Positions 53,640-64,000 of a DNA stretch of 64,000 nt are shown here, in pieces. Source of the stretch: Xanthobacteraceae bacterium (GTDB lineage Bacteria; Pseudomonadota; Alphaproteobacteria; Rhizobiales; Xanthobacteraceae). Below the pieces are notes generated by a model, which was given only the letters and a program-made list of their open reading frames with translations, searched no databases and had not been told where the DNA came from. Location: positions 1-64,000 of the forward strand of contig JASHOR010000099.1 in the NCBI GenBank assembly GCA_030041005.1, written 5' to 3'. Both the position numbers and the translations under genes were made by a program. How positions within the stretch are numbered: position 1 is the first letter of the stretch; each line of letters opens with the position of its first letter.

Positions 53640-56600
53640 ATGGCGCCACACGTCTTCACCATACCGCCGTCGGCACCGTTTTTGCCGACGCTCATCGAGG
53701 CGTTGATCGACGGCCGGCTTGGCTCTGCCGCCGCACGCGATCCCCTGGCGCTCGCTTCGGTCACGCTCTACCTGCCGACGCGCCGTGCCTGCCGGCTGGC
53801 GCGCGACGCTTTCCTCGACGTTCTCAAGGACGATGCCGCGATCCTGCCGCGCATCGCCGCCATCGGCGACATCGACGAAGACGAAATCGCTTTTGCCGAA
53901 GCGGCAACCGGCGATATCGCGGCGGAGGCGCTGGCGTTGCCCGAGGCGCTCGGCGGCCTGGAACGGCGCTTGCTCCTCACCCGGCTCGTCAGCCAGTGGG
54001 CCACGGCACCGCAACTGCGTGGCGCCGCCGGCATCCCGCTCGTCGCGCAGACGCCGGCGGCGGCGTGCGCACTCGCCGACGACCTCGCCCGACTGATCGA
54101 CGACATGACCATGCGCGGCGTGTCATGGGACAAGCTCGATGAACTCGTGCCGGAGCAATTCGAAGAGTACTGGCAGCTGACGCTGAAGTTCTTGCAGATC
54201 GCGCGCGGGCAGTGGCCGCAAATTTTGCAGGAAAGACATAGCATCGAGGCGGCGGAGCGCCGCGATCGGCTGATCAAGGCCGAGGCAACGCGGCTCGCAC
54301 GCAAAACCGACGGTCCGGTCATCGCCGCAGGCTCGACCGGCTCGATCCCGGCAACCGCCGAACTGATCGCGACCATCGCCCGGCTGCCGCACGGCGGCGT
54401 GGTCCTGCCCGGCCTCGACACCGATCTCGACGACGAATCCTGGCGCCTGATCGCCGGCGACACAAGCAAAGGCATCGCGCCCGCGCCAAGCCACCCGCAA
54501 TTCGCCATGCAGGCGCTGCTGACGCGTATCGGCATCGGACGCGATTCGGTCGAGGTTTTGGCGCAACCATGTGGCCGCGAGCACTTGGTCTCCGAAGCGC
54601 TGCGGCCCGCGGCCGCGACCGATCTGTGGCGACGCAATGCCGCCGATCCGAGCTTTGCGGCGCAGGCGGAGGATGCGCTGAGTTCGCTCGCGTTGATCGA
54701 AGCCGCGAACGCCGAGGAGGAAGCGCTCGCCATCGCCGTGGCGCTGCGCGAAGCGGTGCAGAGCGGCAAGACGGCGTCCCTGGTCACGCCCGATCGCGCG
54801 CTCGGTCGCCGCGTCCTCGCCATGCTCGGCCGCTGGAATATCGTGGCGGAGGATTCCGGCGGCGACGCGCTCATCGACACCCCGGCCGGAGTATTTGCCC
54901 GGCTCGCCGCCGAAGCCGCGCTCGGCAGAGTCGAGCCGGTACCGCTGCTCGCCTTGCTCAAGCATCCGCTCTTTCGCCTCGGCATGAGTGACCGCGACCA
55001 GGCCGTGGCCGCCTTGGAGCGCGCGATCCTGCGCGGGCCGCGCCCGGGCCGGGGGACGGCCGGCTTGGCGCGCGCGCTCAACACGCTGCGCGAGACGCAA
55101 GCCGATCTGCATCCTTCCGATCCACGCCGCGGCTTGACTGAAGCTGACATTGACGCCGCCGAGAAGCTTGTTGCCACGCTCGGCGAGGCGTTGGCGCCGC
55201 TCGAAAACCTTGCCGGCTCCCCGCGATCGTTCGCTGCCTTTGCGCAACGGCACCGCGAGGTGTTGAGCACGTTGTCGCGTCATGCTGGCGACGAGACGGC
55301 ATTCGCCCGCCCGGACGGCGTCAAGCTAGGCGAAGCTCTCGACGAATTGGCGGCAAGCGAAGCCGCCGCCGGGATGCCCGTCGAGCCGCGCGATTACGTG
55401 GAACTGTTCGCCGCGGCGCTGGCTGGCCGGGTGGTGCGCCGGCCGCCGCGCCCCGGATTGAGCGTGCGCATCCTCGGGCTTCTCGAGGCGCGCCTCACCG
55501 ACAGCGACCGCGTGGTGCTCGGCGGGCTCGTCGAAGGCACTTGGCCGCCGGAGACCCGGAGCGACGCGTGGCTCAGCCGGCCAATGCGCCTCGCGCTTGG
55601 CCTCGATCTGCCGGAGCGGCGGATCGGACTTACCGCCCATGATTTCGCGCAGTTGCTCGGCGCCCGCGAAGTGATCCTCACCCGCGCCGCCAAGCTCGAA
55701 GGCGCGCCGACCAATCCTTCGCGCTTCATTCAACGTCTTGCCGCTGTCGCCGGCGACCGATGGCAAGCGGCCGTCGACCGCGGCAACCGATATTTGTGGT
55801 GGGCGCGCGAACTGGACCGGCCGGAGACGGTCAGGCCGGCAAAGCAGCCGGCGCCAAAACCGCCTCGCGCAACACGGCCGAAAGGCCTCTCGGTGACCGA
55901 GATCGAACACTGGCTGCGTGACCCGTACACGATCTACGCCAAGCATATCTTGCGTCTGCAATTGCTCGATCCGGTCGACGCCGATCCCGGCGCCGCAGAA
56001 CGTGGCACGTTCATTCACGCCGCGATCGGCGACTTCACCCGGCTTTTTGCCAAGGAGCTGCCGGCCGATCCGACCGGCGAACTGATCAAGCTCGGACGCA
56101 AGCATTTTGCCGCCCTGCAGGACTTTCCCGAGGCACAAGCCTTCTGGTGGCCGCGCTTTAGCCGCATCGCGCACTGGTTCGTGCGCTGGGATCTGGAGCG
56201 GCGCGCCGCAGTCGGAACAATCGAGGCCGAGATCAAGGGCGAGATCGAGATTCCGCTCGTCGATGGCGCCTTCAGGCTGCGTGGCGTCGCCGACCGCATC
56301 GAGCGCGACGTCGAGGGTCGTTGCACCATCTTCGATTACAAAACCGGCGCCGCAAGGACCGAGAAACAAGTGCGTACCGGACTCGCGCCGCAACTCACGC
56401 TCGAATCGGCGATCCTGCGCCGCGGCGGCTTTGCCGGAATCCCGCCCGGCTCTTCAGTGGTCGACATCGTCTACGTTCTCCTCAAAGGCGGCGAGCCTGC
56501 CGGCATCCCGGAGCAGATCGCCTTCAAGGACGGTACGCCGGACAGCCAGGCCGATCGCGCGCTGGAAAAGCTCACGGCGCTTGCCAGGCGTTTCGAGGAC

Positions 56601-56732
56601 GAGAACGAGCCGTATCGGTCGCTCGCTCATCCGATGTGGACGACCCATTACGGACCGTATGATCATCTGGCGCGAGTGCGAGAATGGTCGAGCACGGGCG
56701 GCGTCATCGACGATGTCTGGGGCGGGTCATGA
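53640..56732 (+). CDS. addB: double-strand break repair protein AddB
   Basis: VTLYLPTRRACRLARDAFLDVL..., GLVEGTWPPETRSDAWLSRPMRLALGLDLPERRIGLTAHDFAQLL..., C-terminal nuclease region RGTFIHAAIGDFTRLF, IFDYKTGAARTEKQV. Confidence 0.94.
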   Translation: MAPHVFTIPPSAPFLPTLIEALIDGRLGSAAARDPLALASVTLYLPTRRACRLARDAFLDVLKDDAAILPRIAAIGDIDEDEIAFAEAATGDIAAEALALPEALGGLERRLLLTRLVSQWATAPQLRGAAGIPLVAQTPAAACALADDLARLIDDMTMRGVSWDKLDELVPEQFEEYWQLTLKFLQIARGQWPQILQERHSIEAAERRDRLIKAEATRLARKTDGPVIAAGSTGSIPATAELIATIARLPHGGVVLPGLDTDLDDESWRLIAGDTSKGIAPAPSHPQFAMQALLTRIGIGRDSVEVLAQPCGREHLVSEALRPAAATDLWRRNAADPSFAAQAEDALSSLALIEAANAEEEALAIAVALREAVQSGKTASLVTPDRALGRRVLAMLGRWNIVAEDSGGDALIDTPAGVFARLAAEAALGRVEPVPLLALLKHPLFRLGMSDRDQAVAALERAILRGPRPGRGTAGLARALNTLRETQADLHPSDPRRGLTEADIDAAEKLVATLGEALAPLENLAGSPRSFAAFAQRHREVLSTLSRHAGDETAFARPDGVKLGEALDELAASEAAAGMPVEPRDYVELFAAALAGRVVRRPPRPGLSVRILGLLEARLTDSDRVVLGGLVEGTWPPETRSDAWLSRPMRLALGLDLPERRIGLTAHDFAQLLGAREVILTRAAKLEGAPTNPSRFIQRLAAVAGDRWQAAVDRGNRYLWWARELDRPETVRPAKQPAPKPPRATRPKGLSVTEIEHWLRDPYTIYAKHILRLQLLDPVDADPGAAERGTFIHAAIGDFTRLFAKELPADPTGELIKLGRKHFAALQDFPEAQAFWWPRFSRIAHWFVRWDLERRAAVGTIEAEIKGEIEIPLVDGAFRLRGVADRIERDVEGRCTIFDYKTGAARTEKQVRTGLAPQLTLESAILRRGGFAGIPPGSSVVDIVYVLLKGGEPAGIPEQIAFKDGTPDSQADRALEKLTALARRFEDENEPYRSLAHPMWTTHYGPYDHLARVREWSSTGGVIDDVWGGS

Positions 56733-59700
56733 GAAGTCCGGCCACCATTCCCGACACCGTCACGCGCCTGCAAACCAAGGTGTCCGATCCGCGGGTTTCG
56801 GCCTTTGTCGCCGCCAACGCCGGCTCGGGCAAGACCCACGTGCTGGCGCAGCGCGTGATCAACCTTCTCCTTGGCGGCGTCGATCCGGAAAAGATTCTGT
56901 GCCTCACCTTCACCAAGGCCGCAGCCGCCAACATGGCCAAGCGCGTATTCGACACGCTCGCCCACTGGACGACGCTGGACGACGAGGCGCTTAATCAAGC
57001 CATTCGCGAACGTTCCAACATGGCCCCCGACGCGCCCCGGCGCGCGCTGGCGCGGCGCCTGTTTGCCCGCGCACTGGAGACACCGGGCGGCCTCAAGGTG
57101 CAGACCATCCACGCGTTCTGCACGCGCCTGCTGCATCAATTTCCGTTCGAAGCCAAGGTCGCCGCCCGTTTCGGCGTGCTCGACGAGACGGAGCAGACCC
57201 AGCTTCTGGAAGAGCTGACGCTCGCTGTGCTGCTCGACGGCGCCGCCGAGCCGCATAGTCCGCTCGGCCGGGCGCTCGCCACCGCCATGGTCGCAGCCGC
57301 CGACGTGACCTTCCGCGAACTGGTGCGCGAGACGATCGGCCAGCGTGACGCCGTCACGCAATGGGTGAACGCTGCCGGCGATGTCGCCGCCGCGATCCGC
57401 AGCCTGTCGCCGGCGCTGGGCATTGATCCCTCCGACGACCGTCAAAGCATCGACGCCGAGTTTTTTTCCGACTCGTTGATCGCGCCGGCGCAATGGCCCG
57501 TTATCGCCGCGGCGCTGGCGCGAGGCTCGAAGACCGATGGCGAACGGGCACGCTGCTTCGCGGCGCTGGCGGCGCTGTCTGGTTCAGACCGGATCGACAA
57601 ATACCTCGAAATCTTCTGCACCGGAGAAGGAACGCCGCGCAAATCAGTCGTGACCAGATCGATCAGAGACAAAGCCCTCGTCGAACTGTTGAACGCCGAG
57701 CAGCACCGCGTCTGCATGTTGCTCGAACGCCGCCGCGCGGTCGGCTGTCGCGACCGCAGCGCGGCGCTGCTCACGGTCGCCTACGAGGTATTGACACGGT
57801 ATCGCACGGAAAAGGCGCGACGCGGGCTGGTCGACTATGAGGACCTGATTGACAAGACGCTGGATCTGCTTCGTGACGTCGGCGCCTCCTGGGTGCACTA
57901 CAAGCTCGATCTCGGCATCGATCACCTGCTCCTCGACGAGGCGCAGGATACCAGCAGGAAACAGTGGGAGATCGTATCGCGGCTTGTCGCCGAATTCACC
58001 GCCGGCGCCGGAGCGCGCGCAGCCGCCCGCACCATTTTCGCTGTCGGCGACGAAAAGCAATCGATCTATTCGTTCCAGAGCGCCGCGCCCAAGGAATTTG
58101 CCGACATGCGGCGCCATTTCCAGCGCGCGCACGAGGCATGCGGCCTCGACTTCGTGTCCGGCGAGCTCGAGCATTCGTTTCGTTCGGGCGGCAGCGTGCT
58201 CGACGCGGTGGACGCGGTGTTCAAGAGCATCGCTGCGAGCGTCACGTCTGACACCGGAGGTTTTCCGCCGCACATCGCATTGCCGGGCGCGCCGCCGAGC
58301 GTTGTCGAGATCTGGGAACCGGAAAAGCCTGACGAACGCGCCGCGATCGAAGGTTGGGACGCCCCGTTCGATCGGGTGAACGAGACCAGCCCCCGCGTCA
58401 AGCTCGCGCAAAGGATCGCCCGCACCGTCCGCGCCCTGGTCGACCGCCGCGAACCGATCGGCATCGAGCGCCGCGCCGCGCGCTACGGCGACGTCCTGAT
58501 CCTGGTGCGCCAGCGCGGCGAGCTGTTCGAGGCGATCATCCGCGCCCTCAAGCACGAGAATATCGAGGTCGCCGGTGCCGACCGTCTCATGCTCACCGAG
58601 CATATCGCAGTCATGGACCTGATGACGCTCGGCGACGCACTGCTGCTCGCGGAGGATGATTTGGCGCTTGCCACCGTTCTGCGCTCACCGCTGTTCGGTT
58701 TCAGCGACGAAGAGCTGTTTGCGGTCGCGTGGGACCGCGGCCGCTTGCCGTTGCGGACGGCGCTCAAGCGCAGAGCCGCGCAAGCGCGAAAATTCGCCGA
58801 CGCCGTAGCCCGACTTGACCGACTTGCCGAAGCTGCGCGGCGTGAGACGCCGTTTGCGTTCTATGCGCAAATTTTGGGTGAAGGCGAAGGGCGGCGGCAG
58901 TTTCTCGGGCGGCTTGGCGTCGAGGCCAACGATGCGCTGGACGAATTTCTCAACCTCGCCCTCGAATATGAGCGGCGGCAGACCCCTTCGCTGCAAGGCT
59001 TTCTGGCGTGGCTGCGCGCAGCGCGTGCCGAAGTCAAACGCGACATGGAGATCGCGCGCGACGAAGTGCGCGTGATGACGGTGCACGGCGCCAAGGGTTT
59101 GGAAGCGCCGATCGTCATCCTGGCGGATACGATGACTCCGCCGGCCGGCCCGCGCCCGCCGCGGCTCCTCCAACTTGCGGGCGGCGCGCTGATCTGGGCG
59201 GGACGCAAGGAGCACGACGGCCCGACGGTCGCCACGGCGCGCGAGGCGGCCCGCAGCGACGCCGAGGACGAATATCGCCGGCTCCTTTACGTCGCCATGA
59301 CGCGCGCCGCAGACCGGCTGATCGTGTGCGGCGCCGACGGTATGCGCAAGCGTCCGGACGGGTGCTGGTACGATCTGGTGCGCGACGCGCTCGAAGCGCG
59401 CCTGCTTGAAGAGCAAGACGGCGAGGCGAAGGTGTTGCGCTATCGCCGGGAAACCGCATCTGCAACTCCGACCAGCCTCGTGACGTCAGCGGCCGGCGTA
59501 CCCGACGCTGAGCAGGCGGCGGAGGTCGAACGTACGACAAGGGAACAGACGGCTCCGGGCGAGCTTCCGCTCTGGCTCCGCCAAAAGGCTGCCGTCGAAA
59601 TACCGCGGCCGACACCGCTGTCGCCCGCGGCGGCATGGGACGATGCCAGCCCGATGCGGCGCACTACGGCGTCCGCAGCCGAGCGGCTGCAGGCCCTGGA

Positions 59701-60238
59701 GCGCGGCCGCCTTGTTCACCGGCTGATGCAATCGTTGCCCGATATCCCGCCGCAGCGCCGCAAGGCCGAGGCTGACCGTTATCTCGCCAAGGCCGGCAAG
59801 ACCATCACCCCGGAGGAGCAAGCGCAGATTGCCGGGCGGGTTCTCGGCATCCTGGATGACGCCCGTTTTTCCGCGCTTTTCGGGCCGGACAGTCGGCCGG
59901 AAGTCGCCATTGTCGGCCGCATCCCGCGCGCGGGGGCCAAGCCTGTCCTGGTCTCCGGACAGGTAGATCGCCTCGTCGTCGGGAGCGATGGCGTGCTGAT
60001 CGCGGATTACAAAAGCGATCGCCGCGTTCCGGCAAGTCTCGACGAGGTCGAGCCTTATGTCGCGCAGCTCGCGCTCTACCGCGCGTTGCTGTCGCGCCTG
60101 CATCCCGACAAGCCCGTTCGGGCCGCGCTCGTCTTCACCGAGGCTCCGCTATTGATCGAGGTCCCGACCCCGGCGATGGAGAGGGCGCTCGACAAAGTGC
60201 TGAGGAACGCCCGTCACGCTCCGGTGAACGTCACTTGA
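56729..60238 (+). CDS. addA: double-strand break repair helicase AddA
   Basis: ATGA overlap with add[83 protein letters not shown]-terminal [20 protein letters not shown]. Confidence 0.95.
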   Translation: MRSPATIPDTVTRLQTKVSDPRVSAFVAANAGSGKTHVLAQRVINLLLGGVDPEKILCLTFTKAAAANMAKRVFDTLAHWTTLDDEALNQAIRERSNMAPDAPRRALARRLFARALETPGGLKVQTIHAFCTRLLHQFPFEAKVAARFGVLDETEQTQLLEELTLAVLLDGAAEPHSPLGRALATAMVAAADVTFRELVRETIGQRDAVTQWVNAAGDVAAAIRSLSPALGIDPSDDRQSIDAEFFSDSLIAPAQWPVIAAALARGSKTDGERARCFAALAALSGSDRIDKYLEIFCTGEGTPRKSVVTRSIRDKALVELLNAEQHRVCMLLERRRAVGCRDRSAALLTVAYEVLTRYRTEKARRGLVDYEDLIDKTLDLLRDVGASWVHYKLDLGIDHLLLDEAQDTSRKQWEIVSRLVAEFTAGAGARAAARTIFAVGDEKQSIYSFQSAAPKEFADMRRHFQRAHEACGLDFVSGELEHSFRSGGSVLDAVDAVFKSIAASVTSDTGGFPPHIALPGAPPSVVEIWEPEKPDERAAIEGWDAPFDRVNETSPRVKLAQRIARTVRALVDRREPIGIERRAARYGDVLILVRQRGELFEAIIRALKHENIEVAGADRLMLTEHIAVMDLMTLGDALLLAEDDLALATVLRSPLFGFSDEELFAVAWDRGRLPLRTALKRRAAQARKFADAVARLDRLAEAARRETPFAFYAQILGEGEGRRQFLGRLGVEANDALDEFLNLALEYERRQTPSLQGFLAWLRAARAEVKRDMEIARDEVRVMTVHGAKGLEAPIVILADTMTPPAGPRPPRLLQLAGGALIWAGRKEHDGPTVATAREAARSDAEDEYRRLLYVAMTRAADRLIVCGADGMRKRPDGCWYDLVRDALEARLLEEQDGEAKVLRYRRETASATPTSLVTSAAGVPDAEQAAEVERTTREQTAPGELPLWLRQKAAVEIPRPTPLSPAAAWDDASPMRRTTASAAERLQALERGRLVHRLMQSLPDIPPQRRKAEADRYLAKAGKTITPEEQAQIAGRVLGILDDARFSALFGPDSRPEVAIVGRIPRAGAKPVLVSGQVDRLVVGSDGVLIADYKSDRRVPASLDEVEPYVAQLALYRALLSRLHPDKPVRAALVFTEAPLLIEVPTPAMERALDKVLRNARHAPVNVT

Positions 60239-60312
60239 CGCCTGTGGAGCCGGTTCATAGGTTCAGCGCCCGCGGGCTCGAAGACCGATTGCAGAACCAG
60301 ACGAGGTATTCC

Positions 60313-60630
60313 ATGGTCGATAAGGTGACGGATGCAACGTTCGACAAGGACGTGCTGAAGGCGGGCGGGCCCGTAGTGGTCGACTTCTGGGCCGAATGGT
60401 GCGGCCCGTGCCGCATGATCGGACCGGCTCTGGAAGAGATTTCCAAGTCGCTCGACGGCAAGGTCAAGATCGTCAAGCTCAATGTCGACGAGAATCCCGG
60501 CACCGCGGCGAAATACGGCATCATGTCGATCCCGACGCTGATGCTGTTCAAGGACGGCCAACTGGCCTCCCGCCAGGTCGGCGCCGCGCCCAAGCAGAAG
60601 CTCGAGCAATGGATCACCGGTTCGGTGTGA
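60313..60630 (+). CDS. trxA: thioredoxin
   Basis: [23 protein letters not shown]..., [15 protein letters not shown]. Confidence 0.96.
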   Translation: MVDKVTDATFDKDVLKAGGPVVVDFWAEWCGPCRMIGPALEEISKSLDGKVKIVKLNVDENPGTAAKYGIMSIPTLMLFKDGQLASRQVGAAPKQKLEQWITGSV

Positions 60631-60860
60631 TCGACCGCAGACGTCATTGTCGAATTGGCCCGACCGCGTCGGCGCCGCGGACGCTTCTGCACTGACAATT
60701 TTGGACGTCGTGTAATTCCCGTTCCTGCGGCAACGCGGTGACGCGTGCGGACTTGTCGCATCGCGCGTTGCCAGCGCATAATGGCGCATTGCCAGGCGGC
60801 CTGCGGCATCAATCGGCCCGCGCTGCGAAGCCCCAAGCCGCGGCGTGACGGAGGAACGCG

Positions 60861-62813
<1,953 letters not shown>

Positions 62814-63011
62814 GCGCTCGCGCGACCGGCTCGCGCGGAGCCCTTCTGCTCCGGCGGCTCGCCGCCGAAAGAAAATTTGCGAACGGTTTACCTTACGGCA
62901 GCCGCGATGCTGAGCGCGGCGCTCGCTTCGGTTATGATGGTTTACAGTTTCTGGCACGACGGAGTCGGGGGCCGTAGCCGGAGGCGAGTACACGCGTCGG
63001 GGACCTCGATC

Positions 63012-63527
63012 ATGCAAATACGGATTTTCTTCGCGGCCGCGCTGGCGGCCTCCATGATGGCCTTTGCGCCGAGCGGAGCTTATGCCCGCGGCGAGCTGGT
63101 TACGGTGCACGACCATTATCCGGCGGGCACCATCGTGGTGAGGACCAGCCAGCGGCGACTCTATTTCGAACTCGGCAACGGCGAAGCGATCCGCTATCCG
63201 GTCGCCGTCGGCCGCGCCAACATGCAATGGTCCGGCGCGGTTTACATCGACGGCAAATACATCGAACCGGCCTGGACGGCGCCGGCCTCGATCCGCAAGG
63301 ATTACAGCAAATATCCGGTCGTGATCCCCGGCGGCTCGCCGCACAACCCGATGGGCGTCGCGGCCATGACGCTGTCCGGCGGCGGCCAATACGCCATCCA
63401 CGGCACCAATCAGCCGCAATTGATCGGCCGTTTCATCTCCCACGGCTGCATCCGCATGTACAACGCCGACGTCAGCGATCTCTTCCAGCGCGTCAGCGTG
63501 GGCACGCCGGTCGTGGTGACCAGGTAA
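63012..63527 (+). CDS. exported L,D-transpeptidase (YkuD domain)
   Basis: Signal peptide FFAAALAASMMAFAPSGAYA; HGTNQPQLIGRFISHGCIRMYNADVSDLF. ORF extends upstream to 62877. Confidence 0.93.
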   Translation: MQIRIFFAAALAASMMAFAPSGAYARGELVTVHDHYPAGTIVVRTSQRRLYFELGNGEAIRYPVAVGRANMQWSGAVYIDGKYIEPAWTAPASIRKDYSKYPVVIPGGSPHNPMGVAAMTLSGGGQYAIHGTNQPQLIGRFISHGCIRMYNADVSDLFQRVSVGTPVVVTR

Positions 63528-63532
63528 ACAGG

Positions 63533-63590
63533 ATCAGGAATCAGGGATCAGGAATCAAAAAATTCCTGAAAACCTGATGCCTGGTTCCTG
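63533..63590. repeat. ATCAGG-rich repeat with hairpin between convergent genes
   Basis: TCAGGAAT (63548-63555)/ATTCCTGA (63562-63569) plus reiterated ATCAGGAATCAGGG and CCTGATGCCTGGTTCCTG. Confidence 0.6.
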
Positions 63591-64000
63591 TCAGCCGCAC
63601 CAACTCCCCCGCCTTCCGCCGTTGTAGGCGCGCGCATAGCCGCCTGCGAGCATCGCAGCCGAAACGTCGGGGGTGTTGCGGGTTGCAATCGCGGCATCAA
63701 CGCGCCCGCCATATTTGTCCACGCCGACGCGCGAAACGGTGACCCCGCCCGAGGCGAGAATTTTTTGCAGCGCCGTGCGCGCTGCTTCCGCCTTGGCCAG
63801 TTCGTCTGCGCATCGCGCATGCAGCTCGGCTGCGTCGATGCCGCGCAACCGCACTTTGGTATCGACGTCCAGTCCCGGCCATACCCGCACTCGCGCCTCG
63901 AACGTGTCACCATCGATGATGCGCAACACATCCGCCGGATAGACGAGACCCGGGCTGAGCCGTCTTGCGATTGGAGCATCCGCCAGCGCCGGCGTCGCCG
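63591..64000 (-). CDS. thermonuclease (SNase-like) family protein, 5' end beyond the window
   Basis: RIIDGDTFEARVRVWPGLDVDTKVRLRGIDAAELHARCADELAKAEAARTALQKIL...; reading frame continues upstream (TPALADAPIARRLSPGLVYPADV) to the edge without a stop. Confidence 0.85.
   Translation of the reverse strand, partial: ATPALADAPIARRLSPGLVYPADVLRIIDGDTFEARVRVWPGLDVDTKVRLRGIDAAELHARCADELAKAEAARTALQKILASGGVTVSRVGVDKYGGRVDAAIATRNTPDVSAAMLAGGYARAYNGGRRGSWCG

Overview
High-GC alphaproteobacterial chromosomal window, Hyphomicrobiales/Bradyrhizobium-like by gene content and synteny (inference). From left to right: the N-terminal part of an IS110-type transposase cut by the left edge; an acyl-CoA dehydrogenase and an aldo/keto reductase; a divergent xanthine-dehydrogenase-family molybdenum hydroxylase locus with two FAD subunits; a complete NAD-dependent formate dehydrogenase operon (fdsG-fdsB-fdsA-fdhD-fdsD) with a divergent regulator; a tandem array of Bug/TctC-type binding proteins; an OxlT-like MFS transporter, a Crp/Fnr regulator and a second MFS transporter; a putative aromatic/ring-cleavage catabolic set (amidohydrolase, Rieske ferredoxin, FAH hydrolase, VOC dioxygenase, SDR); TrcR; NAD-glutamate dehydrogenase; MoeB-like; a degenerate trypsin-like protein. 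The right third is a conserved housekeeping block: ech-mutM-ubiE-ubiB-coaBC-dut-divL-(tsaE/amgK fusion)-murU-addB-addA-trxA, then acs, an L,D-transpeptidase and a truncated thermonuclease. The observations most worth following up are: (i) a family of CTAG-bounded palindromic repeats whose arms differ between copies but stay perfectly self-complementary, one abutting a start codon and one supplying a stop codon; (ii) a REP-like palindromic repeat carried in frame inside mutM; (iii) a three-hairpin intergenic RNA candidate with a C-rich loop and an intrinsic terminator at about 34152-34261; (iv) a structured leader upstream of the IS110 transposase that could be a bridge-RNA locus; (v) a DivL-type kinase with Tyr in place of the phospho-acceptor His; (vi) a trypsin-like protein lacking the catalytic His. 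No CRISPR array, rRNA, tRNA or recognisable defence system was seen. All family calls are from reading the sequence; no searches were run.
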